This document shows, in pieces, positions 19,234 to 28,948 of a DNA stretch of 64,000 bases; within the stretch, counting starts at the first letter, position 1, and every line of letters begins with the position of its first letter. Both the position numbers and the translations under genes were made by a program. The notes under the pieces were generated by a model. That model saw nothing but the letters and a program-made list of their open reading frames with translations, searched no databases and had not been told where the DNA came from. The DNA is from an uncultured Alistipes sp. (GTDB lineage: Bacteria > Bacteroidota > Bacteroidia > Bacteroidales > Rikenellaceae), in contig CALVFO010000051.1 in the NCBI GenBank assembly GCA_944326855.1, positions 1 through 64,000 of the forward strand. Direction: 5' to 3'.

Positions 19234-22200
19234 ATGAACACTTTCAAAAAGTATAACCTGATCGTCGGGTGGTTCTCCTTCTTCTTCGCCGCCACGGTCT
19301 ACCTGATGACCATCGAACCCACAGCCAGCCTGTGGGACTGTAGCGAATTTATCGCCACCTCCTACAAACTCGAAGTGGGACACCCCCCCGGAGCCCCGCT
19401 GTTCATGATGATATCCAGACTCTTCGCCATCTTTGCGCCAAACCCGCAAAGCGTCGCCATCATGATCAACTCCATGTCGGCCCTCGCCAGCGCAGCAACC
19501 ATCCTGTTCCTGTTCTGGTCCATCACCCACCTCGCCAGACGTGCCTTCAATAAACGAGAAGAAGAACTGACCCTCTCGCAAACCGTCGCCATCATGGGTG
19601 CCGGACTGATCGGCGCCATCGCCTATACCTTTACCGATACATTCTGGTTCTCCGCCGTGGAAGGCGAAGTATATGCCCTCTCATCCATGTTTACCGCCGT
19701 GGTATTCTGGGCTATCCTCAAATGGGAAAACGTCGCCGACCAACCCCACGCTAACCGATGGATCATCCTGATCGCATACCTCACCGGTCTGGCTATCGGC
19801 GTTCACCTGCTCAACCTGCTGATCATCCCCTCGATCGTCCTGATCTATTACTTCAAAAAATACCCCGTCGTAACCAAATGGGGAATCCTTAAAGCCGTCG
19901 GCGTGGCTGCAGCCATTCTGATCGCCGCCATGTTTATCATCATCCCCGGAACCGTTCAACTCGGAGCATTCTTCGACCGAATCTTCGTGAATACCTTCGG
20001 CCTGCCGATCAACAGCGGAATCACCTTCTACGCTTTTGCCTTGCTGGCGCTACTGAGTTGGGGCGTCTACTATACCCACAAAAAAGGAAAAGTGATCGCC
20101 AATACCATCGTGCTCTGCACAACGGTCATCATCCTCGGATACGGCAGCTACGCATCCGTACTCATCCGGTCCTCCGTACAGCCGCCCATGAACAGCAACA
20201 ACCCCAGCAACCCCTACGGTCTGCTCTCGCTGCTCAACCGTGACCAATACGGCGCCCGGCCCCTGTTTAAAGGACCCTATTACTCGTCCCCGGCCATCGA
20301 CTACGAAGAAAAAAATACCTACTACGTCGGCGACGACAGCACCTACCACAAAGCCTCGGTCATCACCGGACTCAAATACCCGTCGCAATTCGAATTCTTC
20401 TTCCCGAGAATGTCCTCGGCTAAAGAATCGGATATCGCCGCCTACCACAACTGGGTCGACATCAAAGGACGACAAATCCCGTTCCAGGACCAGATGATCA
20501 CCGTGCCGACCTTCGCCGAAAACCTCCAGTTCTTCTTCGCCTATCAGCTGAATTTCATGTATTGGCGCTATTTCCTGTGGAACTTCGTGGGCCGACAAAG
20601 CGACGTACAGTCCACCGGTGAAATCACCGACGGAAACTGGCTCAGCGGAATAAAACCCATCGATGCCATCTTCCTCGGTCCGCAAGACGACCTGCCCTCC
20701 GAAATGGCTAATAACCGAGGCCGAAATACCTACTATTTCCTGCCTTTTATCCTCGGAATCATCGGCCTGGTATTCCAGCTCAACCGCGACGGGAAAAACT
20801 TCTCGGTGGTCATGACCCTCTTTATCATGACCGGTGTCGCCATTGCCGTCTACCTGAACTCGCCCCCCGCAGAACCTCGGGAACGTGATTATGTTTACGC
20901 CGGCTCATTCTATGCCTTCTGCATCTGGATCGGATTCGGCGTGCTGGCCTTCTATCGGGCCATCGAACGCTGGTTCAAAAAAGAAAACGTCTCGACCGCC
21001 ATTATTGCTACGGCCATTTGTGCCGTCGTCCCGGTCCTGCTCGGCGCCCAAAACTGGGACGACCACGACCGTTCACACCGCTATACCGCCAGGGATTTAG
21101 GTCATAACTATCTGAATCTGCTGCCGAATGCCATCATCATGAATTACGGCGACAACGATACCTTCCCGCTATGGTACGCCCAAGAAGTGGAAGGTGAACG
21201 AACCGACGTCCGCGTCATGAACATGAGCTATCTCGGCGGAGAATGGTATATCGACCAAATGAAACTCAAAAGCAACCATTCGGATCCCGTTCCCTTCTCC
21301 CTGCCGCGCAACAAATATACCTACACCAACGAGTTCGTGCCGGTACAAAATCTCTTCGAAAAACCGATCCCCATCAAACAAGCGATCGATTTCTTCAAAA
21401 GCGACGACCCCCGCACCAAAGCCTCTTTGGGGGCCAACGAAGTCGATTATATCCCCGCCAAACAGTTGATCATCCCGGTAAACAAACAAAATGTCCTGGC
21501 TGCCGGAATCGTCAAAGAAAAAGACGCGGACCTGATCCTGGATTCTATCGTTATCACCATCAACAAAAACAATATCGATCGAAGCGAACTCATGTTGCTC
21601 GACCTGTTGGCCAATTTCGATTGGAAACGACCGCTCTACTTCACCGGATATGAACCCATTGCCGGAATCGGATTGTGCGACTACCTGCAAATGGAAGGTT
21701 TCTCCTACCTGCTCGTTCCCATCAAAACCCCGTCCAAAAATGTCCTCAACGCCGGACGAATCGATACCGAATCCCTCTATCCGAAACTCATGGAAGAGTA
21801 CCGGTACGGAAACTTCAAAGACCCCAGAGTCTATGCCGACTATTTCGTCCAAAACATCATGAGCTCATCCCGTGTCCGCATTCAGTTCAACCGTCTGGCC
21901 GAACAACTGCTCGCCGAAGGGGATACCCTCAGAGCCATTGCCGTCCTGGATCGTTCCGCCGAAGAATTGCCGTTCTCCCAAATCCGGCATAATTACTACT
22001 CCATCGGTATGATCGAAGGTTATTACCGCGCGCAGGCTTTCGATAAAGGAAACGCCCTGCTGAACGAATATGCCCGAATCCTGGAAGAAAATACCGCCTA
22101 TTTCCTGCGATTCACCGGCAAAAAAGCCGATCTGGTGAATGACCGTCTCAGAAACGAAATCGGACTGCTGTATGAACTCTTCAAAGTCGCCGGAGAATAC

Positions 22201-22278
22201 GGTCAACATGATGAAGCCGAACAAATCCGACAATTCTTCGTCGCTCAGGGTCTGATGAACGAACACGAAGATGCTTAA
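19234..22278 (+). CDS. DUF2723 multi-spanning membrane protein (GT-C-like)
   Basis: 1014-residue inner-membrane protein with about 11-12 hydrophobic segments in the first 600 residues and a soluble C-terminal third. The DUF2723 signature is clear: [30 protein letters not shown] spans residues about 25-55 (acidic residues followed by HPPGAP). DUF2723 belongs to the GT-C/PMT-like clan, so a role in lipid-linked sugar transfer to exported proteins is likely, not proven. Start chosen at the ATG giving MNTFKKYN; an upstream TTG at 19198 overlaps a -7-like TACTTTTG. It overlaps rnhB by 8 bp. Confidence 0.88.
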   Translation: MNTFKKYNLIVGWFSFFFAATVYLMTIEPTASLWDCSEFIATSYKLEVGHPPGAPLFMMISRLFAIFAPNPQSVAIMINSMSALASAATILFLFWSITHLARRAFNKREEELTLSQTVAIMGAGLIGAIAYTFTDTFWFSAVEGEVYALSSMFTAVVFWAILKWENVADQPHANRWIILIAYLTGLAIGVHLLNLLIIPSIVLIYYFKKYPVVTKWGILKAVGVAAAILIAAMFIIIPGTVQLGAFFDRIFVNTFGLPINSGITFYAFALLALLSWGVYYTHKKGKVIANTIVLCTTVIILGYGSYASVLIRSSVQPPMNSNNPSNPYGLLSLLNRDQYGARPLFKGPYYSSPAIDYEEKNTYYVGDDSTYHKASVITGLKYPSQFEFFFPRMSSAKESDIAAYHNWVDIKGRQIPFQDQMITVPTFAENLQFFFAYQLNFMYWRYFLWNFVGRQSDVQSTGEITDGNWLSGIKPIDAIFLGPQDDLPSEMANNRGRNTYYFLPFILGIIGLVFQLNRDGKNFSVVMTLFIMTGVAIAVYLNSPPAEPRERDYVYAGSFYAFCIWIGFGVLAFYRAIERWFKKENVSTAIIATAICAVVPVLLGAQNWDDHDRSHRYTARDLGHNYLNLLPNAIIMNYGDNDTFPLWYAQEVEGERTDVRVMNMSYLGGEWYIDQMKLKSNHSDPVPFSLPRNKYTYTNEFVPVQNLFEKPIPIKQAIDFFKSDDPRTKASLGANEVDYIPAKQLIIPVNKQNVLAAGIVKEKDADLILDSIVITINKNNIDRSELMLLDLLANFDWKRPLYFTGYEPIAGIGLCDYLQMEGFSYLLVPIKTPSKNVLNAGRIDTESLYPKLMEEYRYGNFKDPRVYADYFVQNIMSSSRVRIQFNRLAEQLLAEGDTLRAIAVLDRSAEELPFSQIRHNYYSIGMIEGYYRAQAFDKGNALLNEYARILEENTAYFLRFTGKKADLVNDRLRNEIGLLYELFKVAGEYGQHDEAEQIRQFFVAQGLMNEHEDA

Positions 22279-22885
22279 AAGTTGTGCACAATACGAGCTC
22301 TTAGAAGCTGGCTGCGATGAAGCAGGACGGGGCCCCTTAGCGGGCCCCGTCTGCGCTGCCGCCGTCATCCTCCCCTCCGACTGGAAACATCCGCTGTTGA
22401 ACGACTCCAAAAAAATGAGCGAAAAAAATCGCTACCTCTTGCGAGATATCATCCAGAAAGAGGCCCTGGCCTGGGACGTCGAAATGATTATGCCGGAAGA
22501 AATAGACCGGATCAATATCCTCAACGCCTCGTTCGAAGCCATGAACCGTGCCGTACAACAACTCCGCATCACCCCTCAACTGTTGTTGATCGACGGGAAT
22601 CGATTCCGTACTCAACTGGATATTCCTTACCGGTGCATCGTTAAAGGCGATGGCATCTATGCCAGTATCGCCGCTGCTTCGGTGCTGGCGAAAACCGAAC
22701 GAGACGACTACATGAACCGCATCGACCAAGAATTTCCCCAATACGGATGGAAAAGAAACAAAGGATACCCGACCCGGGAACATCGGGAAGCCATTTTACG
22801 GTACGGTTTATCGCCTTACCACCGGCTTTCCTTCAACCACGAATATAACCAATTGTCGCTCTTCGACATAAATCCGAACGAATAA
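22271..22885 (+). CDS. rnhB: Ribonuclease HII
   Basis: 204-residue endonuclease that cuts RNA in RNA-DNA hybrids and removes misincorporated ribonucleotides. Active-site residues D16-E17 lie in [13 protein letters not shown]; others lie in LLIDGN and [21 protein letters not shown]. The start overlaps the DUF2723 stop by 8 bp, implying translational coupling. The phage-like island starts about 265 bp downstream. Confidence 0.97.
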   Translation: MLKSCAQYELLEAGCDEAGRGPLAGPVCAAAVILPSDWKHPLLNDSKKMSEKNRYLLRDIIQKEALAWDVEMIMPEEIDRINILNASFEAMNRAVQQLRITPQLLLIDGNRFRTQLDIPYRCIVKGDGIYASIAAASVLAKTERDDYMNRIDQEFPQYGWKRNKGYPTREHREAILRYGLSPYHRLSFNHEYNQLSLFDINPNE

Positions 22886-22912
22886 ACGCTTTTTTATCTT
22901 TTTTCTGAATTT

Positions 22913-22957
22913 TCGAGGCTACCTCTTGACAAAGGGGTAGCCTCGATCGTATATTTG
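22913..22957 (+). promoter_or_regulatory. Promoter with overlapping 11-bp palindrome at the island's start
   Basis: TCGAGGCTACC (22913-22923) and GGTAGCCTCGA (22936-22946) form a perfect 11-bp inverted repeat with a 12-base centre. The centre holds TTG (22926-22928), and 21 bases downstream is TATATTTG (22950-22957), so the palindrome covers the -33 and spacer of a Bacteroidetes-type promoter. Without a T-run after it, an operator is more likely than a terminator for rnhB. The predicted leader to the first island gene is about 185 nt. Confidence 0.6.
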
Positions 22958-23054
22958 TCCCGGAAACGAACTCCCGTTTCTCCTTTTCGGATCCCTTTCC
23001 CGGAATCCCGATCCTTCTCCAATCAATTCCATCGTCCGCTTCTCTTCCCCGAAC

Positions 23055-23486
23055 TTATCAACAATTCGGAGAAACGATGTCCCCTCCCTTTATCAACACA
23101 ACACGCGGATCGGAAATCCCTCGACTAACACCTCAAATTCCTGTCAATTATGATAGAAAATACGTCTTCATCTTCCCCCAAACGCCGAGGAAGACCTCGG
23201 AAATCCCCCCTGACCGAAACGGTTCCTCAGCCTGGAACCCAACCTCAAAGCATTGAAAATCTAACTAAAACATGCATCGAAACCCTGCAAATCGCTTTAC
23301 AACAAACCAAAGCCCTCGCACGAGAACGCCTTCGCCAAAAACGATCCGATACCCGAATACGTAACGTCGGACGGGAAATCCAAGAACTGCTCAAAGTCAT
23401 GACCCGATATTGTCAAAATTAAATTATCAACAGCTATCCACACGACCGATGCCTTTATCAACACATGAAATCCATCATTATCAACA
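23055..23486 (+). repeat. Cluster of five TTATCAACA boxes (DnaA-box-like)
   Basis: Exact TTATCAACA occurs at 23055-23063, 23090-23098, 23424-23432, 23455-23463 and 23478-23486, all in the same orientation. CTATCCACA lies at 23434-23442. The classical DnaA box is TTATNCACA, so the repeat differs at one position. The boxes bracket the first island gene and run into the second. They could be a replication origin or protein-binding sites controlling the operon. Confidence 0.65.
23150..23422 (+). CDS. Small basic protein with AT-hook-like motif
   Basis: 90 residues, first gene of the capsid-tail island. The N terminus carries KRRGRPRKSP (about 11-20), an AT-hook-type GRP core flanked by basic residues, suggesting minor-groove DNA binding. 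Residues about 40-88 are predicted helical and rich in Arg, Lys and Gln. It could be a regulator of the island, a DNA-packaging accessory or a small-terminase-like protein; I recognise no family. Flanked on both sides by TTATCAACA boxes. Confidence 0.6.
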   Translation: MIENTSSSSPKRRGRPRKSPLTETVPQPGTQPQSIENLTKTCIETLQIALQQTKALARERLRQKRSDTRIRNVGREIQELLKVMTRYCQN

Positions 23487-24298
23487 ACCGGAACTTCTCG
23501 TATGCCGACAAACTGGATGAGCTATCCCTGGGCGAATGGCAAACCCTAATGCTCCTGAAACACAACCCCGACCTCCTATCTCCATCCGCCCCGGAAACAA
23601 ACTTCGAAATCCCAAAACTGAGAAACTCCCTCAACCTCAAATCCAATATTCTTCGAAAAACCGACCCGAACGACCGAAACCTCTTGCTAAAACACTGGAG
23701 CCATCTCATCGCCCAACAAAGTATCGAAAGACTCAATCACCCGCCATCCCCCCAACAGCCCCAACTTAACCCTGAAAATACTTCCCTCTTCCAGAAACAA
23801 ACCCTCCGAAATGCCCGTAACCGCTCCTTCCCCAATCGCCCGTTGGAAAAACTCTCCGCTCAAGCCTTCTGTGACGCTACGGACCTCTTCCTGGAAAACC
23901 CCGTAACACACGCCCATCTCATTAGCTGCATCCTGAGCCAACCCCAAAATTCGACATACAACGAAACCACCATCCTTCGACAGGCGCAGAAACTAAAACG
24001 ACACGCCCTCAAATACACCCTCGAACGATTCGATGAACTATGGAATGCCCATCGTGTGCTGAGAACCTACTTCCCGGCATGCTATCGAAAACCGCTTCAT
24101 GAATCCCTGCCCGCCCAAACAGACAACTCAACCCCCTCCCGATGGAACGATATCCTGCTGTGGGTGGCCAACTACCTCCCTTCCGAAATCCCCCATATCG
24201 CACAAACCCCCTGCTATGAATTCATGCGCATGGCCGACAGTAAAATCCGCATGCATAAAAACACCTTCTCCGTCCAAAACCCGATGAATCATGTTTAG
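23465..24298 (+). CDS. Tail-assembly-chaperone-like island protein
   Basis: 277 residues. The opening (ADKLDELSLGEWQTLMLLK) and the C-terminal part (WNDILLWVANYL ... YEFMRMADSKIRMH) resemble tail assembly chaperones of Bacteroidetes tailed phages, which coat the tape measure during assembly. The middle (about 60-110) is a variable Pro/Gln/Asn-rich linker. In phages this gene normally sits directly before the tape measure gene; here the next gene is only 141 codons and overlaps it by 8 bp. The assignment is by pattern only. Confidence 0.5.
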   Translation: MKSIIINNRNFSYADKLDELSLGEWQTLMLLKHNPDLLSPSAPETNFEIPKLRNSLNLKSNILRKTDPNDRNLLLKHWSHLIAQQSIERLNHPPSPQQPQLNPENTSLFQKQTLRNARNRSFPNRPLEKLSAQAFCDATDLFLENPVTHAHLISCILSQPQNSTYNETTILRQAQKLKRHALKYTLERFDELWNAHRVLRTYFPACYRKPLHESLPAQTDNSTPSRWNDILLWVANYLPSEIPHIAQTPCYEFMRMADSKIRMHKNTFSVQNPMNHV

Positions 24299-24716
24299 AA
24301 CCCGATTACGTTCCTTCATCCAACAAGAGGCCGAAAAGTCCGGCTACCATTTCCGAAACGGGTTTCTGTATCGTATCACCCGAAATGACCTGACATTCCC
24401 CGCCCTGTGGATGGAACCCCCCTCCCTGACGGATGCCATAGGACGACACGAAGGGAGGATCACCTATCATGTAACGCTGCACCTGATCACCTCCGGAAAA
24501 AATTATGACGAAGCCGAAAAAGAAGCACAGTGGGAAAACCTGGAAAAACAAGCCTTGACTTGGACCCAAAACCTCCTTGCCCATGACGATATCTTCTCGG
24601 TCGACAAAATCCGTTGCTCTCCCGCCGAATTCAGCCTGACAAACCGCGGAGAAATCTCCCTGAAAATCGAGTTCGATACCCATTTCATTTTCCCCCTCAA
24701 AACCTCCGAACCCTAA
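24291..24716 (+). CDS. Tail-terminator or neck-like small island protein
   Basis: 141 residues, alpha/beta pattern. Sequence features (hydrophobic strand ITYHVTLHLI, central helix KEAQWENLEKQALTWTQNLL, then two C-terminal strands ending LKIEFDTHF) fit the fold of tail terminator or tail completion proteins that cap the tail tube at the head end. No confident family match by eye. It overlaps the preceding gene and is followed after 30 bp by the next. Confidence 0.45.
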   Translation: MFRTRLRSFIQQEAEKSGYHFRNGFLYRITRNDLTFPALWMEPPSLTDAIGRHEGRITYHVTLHLITSGKNYDEAEKEAQWENLEKQALTWTQNLLAHDDIFSVDKIRCSPAEFSLTNRGEISLKIEFDTHFIFPLKTSEP

Positions 24717-24746
24717 CCCGACTCAGGCCTTAATCCTCAAAACTCT

Positions 24747-25751
24747 ATGGAAATCATCGCTACCCCCGCTCAACGTTCCTCCGCCTATCGGGACGCCATC
24801 TTCTCACTCTCCGCCCTCGAATCCGAACAAATCGACCTGGATATTCGAGATGAAACGCAAAACCTGTTGCTGGGGAAAAAAAGACTCTCCGGACAAACAT
24901 CCTACTCCGTCAACGTCAGTAATTACGCCCAACGTCTCCTGAATGTCACCCCCCTGAGAAACAATACGTCGTTCTTCTCCCATCCCGAACACAGAATGGC
25001 CTCCATCCAAATTCAGGCCGGCAACACCCAAGGAAGCGTCATCCTGACCAGCGGACTGGAAAAAATCATGTTCTTCGAAAAACTGTCCAAAGCCCCCGAC
25101 CCGCAACCAATCTCCCCCGAACACGGAGACGAACTCGCCCTCTATACCGACGACTCGGCCCTTTTTGCAGACATCATCCTGAACATCAACGGCCAACAAC
25201 AAAAAATCCGAATCGCCGAAAAAGAGAAGAAAATGGGACTCTGTGCACTGTACCTCAGCATGCCCCACGTCGCAAACAAAATCAGCGACGCCGGATTAGG
25301 TCTCCTCGAAAACTATCACGACCTGGAACTGCAAATCACAACCGAATACAACGAATTGGTCCTCAGCCGAAAATACACCCTCGAGGCAGCCTCCCCTAAA
25401 ACACTGAGACTCTGCTGGTGGAACTATTTCGGACAAATCGACTACTACAGCTTCAAATTGAACCGAAAATCCCTCCTCATCGACAAACAACGAATCTATT
25501 CCCAACAAGGATACAAAACAACCGGCTGCCAAACCGAAACCCTATACGAACTGATCTCCAATTGCCTGAACGAAGAAAATATGAACTGGCTGCAAGAACT
25601 GACCGCAGCCCCGAAAGTATGGATCGACGACGGAATCAACTTTATCCCCGTGGAAATCCTGACCCAACAAATCATCACCGGAGGAAACGAACTCGTAAAA
25701 ATGGAAATCAGTATGACCCCCTGTCAGAAAACCATATACCAGCACCTCTAA
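24747..25751 (+). CDS. Probable distal tail or tail-tip protein
   Basis: 334 residues, beta-rich, with no signal peptide or membrane segment. It precedes, by 4 bp, the 801-residue tail-hub-like gene, the usual pairing of a distal tail protein with a hub in tailed phages of Bacteroidetes. Conspicuous segments are LLLGKKRLSGQTSYSVNVS near the N terminus and LCWWNYFGQIDYYSF at about 215-230. Function is inferred from position and general composition. Confidence 0.5.
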   Translation: MEIIATPAQRSSAYRDAIFSLSALESEQIDLDIRDETQNLLLGKKRLSGQTSYSVNVSNYAQRLLNVTPLRNNTSFFSHPEHRMASIQIQAGNTQGSVILTSGLEKIMFFEKLSKAPDPQPISPEHGDELALYTDDSALFADIILNINGQQQKIRIAEKEKKMGLCALYLSMPHVANKISDAGLGLLENYHDLELQITTEYNELVLSRKYTLEAASPKTLRLCWWNYFGQIDYYSFKLNRKSLLIDKQRIYSQQGYKTTGCQTETLYELISNCLNEENMNWLQELTAAPKVWIDDGINFIPVEILTQQIITGGNELVKMEISMTPCQKTIYQHL

Positions 25752-25755
25752 ACCC

Positions 25756-28161
25756 ATGAAATGCTTTATCGATAACCGAGAAGCGGAAACCGATCCCGCC
25801 CAAAGCCTCGCCATCACCCTCTCCATCGCCTCGGTCTCGCAAATCGAAACCGGTCGAACCGGATACAGCAAAAACCTGAAACTCCCCATTACACTGCATA
25901 ACCGGGAAATCCTGAACGACGCCGGCGAAATCCTCTCTCCTCAACGGTTCAATCAAACTCCCCATACCGCCCGTATCGAAAAAGACGGATGTATCGTGAT
26001 GGAAGGAATCCCCATGATGACCAAACGGGAAGAATTCCCGGACAGATCGGGTTGGTACCACCTGTGTATCATCGGAGCCGGGAAAGAATGGATACAAACC
26101 GCTTCCGAACGCATGTTCAATGAACTGGATATCGATTTCGAATCCGTACTCAATGCCAATACCGTGCTCAACAGCTGGTCCGGAGAACAAATCGTGCGAT
26201 TTTTCCCCGTACAGCGAGACCGATTCTCCCTCCCAACCCAAACGCTCCAAAGCGGTGTCCGAATGATGACCTTCGAGGATTATCATCCTTTCCTGCATGT
26301 CCATTCCTTGATCCGGCAAATAGCCGCCCAAAGCGGATATACCATTCAATCTTCATTCCTGGAAAGCCCCCTCTTCGATGCCCTGTACATCAGCGGGAAA
26401 TATCCGGAACGAGACAGCACCCTGCTGAAAGAACGAATGGGGTTTCTGGCCGGACGATTCTCTTCGATATCGGCCACGGCAGATCACCTGGGTCGGATCT
26501 ATGCCGATCCGCTCAGCTCGATCGCCTCCCTGGGAAACCTGGTCGAAACAGCCGACCCTCATGAACAACAAAACGGAGTAAGCCTCCCGGATCTCTATAA
26601 CCACAACGAATGCTTCCGAAAAGAGGGCGATCGATTCGGGTTCTTCCCCGTAGAAAGCGTCGTGGCCGGTTTCGAATACGATATCCAGTATCAAAGCGAT
26701 TATATCATCAGCAACCGCCAGGAACTCTGCTGTTTCAATACCCTGTATCTGGACGACGGCCATGAACGGGAATACAAAGTCATGAATCGGAATACAGATC
26801 GCCGCCATGAATTCCGGGCCAACTGGAACTATACGCTCATCGTATTCGACCACCTCGACGGAAACTCCTATCAGTTCACCTATGACAAAATTACCAACCC
26901 GAATGCGGATCTCCAGAACCTGCAACCCTCAGATTATGTCACCCTGGTCCTGAAATCCTTTTCCGAACGATGCGTCAATATCTCAACCCCCACCGGTGAA
27001 ACCATCCTGAACCCTCAACTCCAGATACGATTCCCCGACAATACCTATCAACCCTATACCCAAGACTGGGCTCTATATGACGGATATGTCACTGAAACCG
27101 GACAAATCGACATCCGTATCACCGCACGAAGTACCGCCCGGGAAATCAAACCGTCTCAACCCCAATATTTCGATCAAATCTACTTCGGAGGAGCCCGAGA
27201 AGGCATGAAACTCACGCTCTCTGCTAAAACGACCCTGAAACCGATCTTCGTATCCCACCCGGGAGAGGGCAATAGCGTCAATTTCGCTCAGGTCGCAGCT
27301 CACGAAATCCGGCAAATCGAACTGATCAATGCCCTCAAACAAATGTTCAACCTCTACTTCTATACGGATACCCGAACCAAAACCATATACATCGAGCCGA
27401 GGGAAGAGTTTTATGGATCCCAACTTATCGACTGGAGCGATAAAATCGACCTGGAAAAACCCATTCAGGTCGAAGAACTGGGCGAAGAAACCGGAAACCT
27501 GTTTACCCTCCAATACCAAACCGGAGATGGAGCCGTTACCCGATGGAATCGAGCCAACAAACAAGTTCTGGGGGCCTGGAGTGCCGAAATTCAAAACCGA
27601 TTCACCCAACAAAAAGAAAAAACGTACGAAAACCCGCTCTTTACCGCCTCGATCAATCAGCAGAACGTCTATCCCGACGCGCCGTCCGCTTCCATCGTCC
27701 AAGCCGGAGATCGCGACGCAGACGGCGAAAATCCCGGGGTGGAAAATCTGAACTTCATGCCCAAAATCGTATGTTATGCCGGTGTGAAAACGCTCCCCGA
27801 AGGGGAATATTGGGGCTGGCCGGCCTACGGCAACCAATATCCGATGATCGCATTCCATGATCCGGACGGAAATACCCCCTCTCTCTGCTTCGAGGACCGA
27901 AACAACCAACAAGGACTGCACCGGTATTATGACAAAACAATCGAAACATACAACCAAGGCCTGAAAATCACCCTGTATCTCCACCTGACCCCCGACGAAA
28001 TCGAACCGTTCATCATCCCGAATGACATGCAACACGATTTTCGCGCCCGGTTCAAACTCCGAATCCACGGAGAAGAGATCATCTGCCGACTGGAAGAAAT
28101 TACCGACTACAACCCCGATCTCAACCAATCAACACGTTGCACCTTTCTGAAAACCGCCTAA
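25756..28161 (+). CDS. Large tail-hub-like protein
   Basis: 801 residues, the largest gene of the island. The N terminus contains ITLSIASVSQIETGRTGYSK followed by NLKLPITLHNREIL. That pattern (conflict with a resting state, 'SK', then 'LP.T..N') I associate with a tail/baseplate-hub family in Bacteroidetes prophages. The remainder is beta-rich with many Tyr/Asp/Gly turns. No catalytic motif, collagen repeat or receptor-binding repeat is evident, so host-binding fibres are absent or elsewhere. Confidence 0.55.
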   Translation: MKCFIDNREAETDPAQSLAITLSIASVSQIETGRTGYSKNLKLPITLHNREILNDAGEILSPQRFNQTPHTARIEKDGCIVMEGIPMMTKREEFPDRSGWYHLCIIGAGKEWIQTASERMFNELDIDFESVLNANTVLNSWSGEQIVRFFPVQRDRFSLPTQTLQSGVRMMTFEDYHPFLHVHSLIRQIAAQSGYTIQSSFLESPLFDALYISGKYPERDSTLLKERMGFLAGRFSSISATADHLGRIYADPLSSIASLGNLVETADPHEQQNGVSLPDLYNHNECFRKEGDRFGFFPVESVVAGFEYDIQYQSDYIISNRQELCCFNTLYLDDGHEREYKVMNRNTDRRHEFRANWNYTLIVFDHLDGNSYQFTYDKITNPNADLQNLQPSDYVTLVLKSFSERCVNISTPTGETILNPQLQIRFPDNTYQPYTQDWALYDGYVTETGQIDIRITARSTAREIKPSQPQYFDQIYFGGAREGMKLTLSAKTTLKPIFVSHPGEGNSVNFAQVAAHEIRQIELINALKQMFNLYFYTDTRTKTIYIEPREEFYGSQLIDWSDKIDLEKPIQVEELGEETGNLFTLQYQTGDGAVTRWNRANKQVLGAWSAEIQNRFTQQKEKTYENPLFTASINQQNVYPDAPSASIVQAGDRDADGENPGVENLNFMPKIVCYAGVKTLPEGEYWGWPAYGNQYPMIAFHDPDGNTPSLCFEDRNNQQGLHRYYDKTIETYNQGLKITLYLHLTPDEIEPFIIPNDMQHDFRARFKLRIHGEEIICRLEEITDYNPDLNQSTRCTFLKTA

Positions 28162-28173
28162 CCGCTCAAAGCT

Positions 28174-28647
28174 ATGTCTATCTTATACCGCATTCGATTC
28201 GACTCCCTCCTTCCCCTCGATCTAGATACACCCACTTCACGCTCTTCGCCTTCCTCTCCCGACATAAGCGCCAACCCTCCGGACAACAGCGCGACCGCCA
28301 TCTCCCCGCTCAGCGTCCTATCCGCTTCAGAAGACAAGCCCCAAAATACCTTCTCCATCACCTCCTCTCCCCTGTCCTTCGAGTCTCACCGCTCTATCGC
28401 AGACCTACAGCCGCTCTCTTTGTCCGGATCCCTCATCGACAAACAAACCTCGTCCCCATCTGCCTCGTCAAACCCGCCGACCACCCCTTCCTCAGCTTCT
28501 CCCAACGATTCGGCTCCCCTCGTCCGCGCTGAAGTACGTCAAATGATCGACGAAGCCCTGAACGGTCTGAAAGTCTATGTCCTGGAATCCGATATCACCC
28601 AAGCCCAACAAGCTGTCAAAAGCATCGTCGAACTAGCATCCTTCTAA
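28174..28647 (+). CDS. Ser/Pro-rich island protein, possible reduced tape-measure-region protein
   Basis: 157 residues. Residues about 15-115 are low-complexity Ser, Pro, Ala and Thr, predicted disordered. The last 45 residues form a helix and end VYVLESDITQAQQAVKSIVE-LASF. This resembles C-terminal ends I associate with structural proteins near the tape measure and tail tip in Bacteroidetes phages. The gene begins 12 bp after the hub-like gene and ends one base before the next. An overlapping open frame (28137-28532) lacks this conserved end and is rejected. Confidence 0.5.
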   Translation: MSILYRIRFDSLLPLDLDTPTSRSSPSSPDISANPPDNSATAISPLSVLSASEDKPQNTFSITSSPLSFESHRSIADLQPLSLSGSLIDKQTSSPSASSNPPTTPSSASPNDSAPLVRAEVRQMIDEALNGLKVYVLESDITQAQQAVKSIVELASF

Positions 28648-28648
28648 C

Positions 28649-28921
28649 ATGACTTCTTACGAGAAAGAACTCATCTCTCAATTGGAACAGCACTATCCCA
28701 GGCTGTCGACAACCCGATTGCTGGAAAAACTAATGGATATGGGTGTCATCGATTTCTCCCGTTGCAAAATCTTGGCCGTACGAAGTCGGGTCGAACAACT
28801 CGTCAAACAAGGATATAAAAAAATCGATGCCATGTGGGAAGCCGCCTCCCATTTCGCCTGTTCCTACGAATATGTGCGTAAATGCATGTACTACTACCAA
28901 GACGTAAACCTTTGTGATTAA
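28649..28921 (+). CDS. Small helix-turn-helix-like island protein
   Basis: 90 all-helical residues. The C-terminal half (KIDAMWEAASHFACSYEYVR then KCMYYY) has the spacing of a helix-turn-helix in which ACSY is the turn. It sits between tail-type and head-type genes, where a regulator or small-terminase-like DNA-binding protein might be expected. No family assigned. It is spaced 1 bp from the preceding gene, so it is translated as part of the operon. Confidence 0.5.
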   Translation: MTSYEKELISQLEQHYPRLSTTRLLEKLMDMGVIDFSRCKILAVRSRVEQLVKQGYKKIDAMWEAASHFACSYEYVRKCMYYYQDVNLCD

Positions 28922-28948
28922 CCTTTAAGCATCCTTATCGTCCACGCT

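Noticed and set aside
28137-28532. Alternative 131-codon frame over the Ser/Pro-rich island gene
   Set aside because: The other frame has a sensible helical C terminus and tight spacing to its neighbours.
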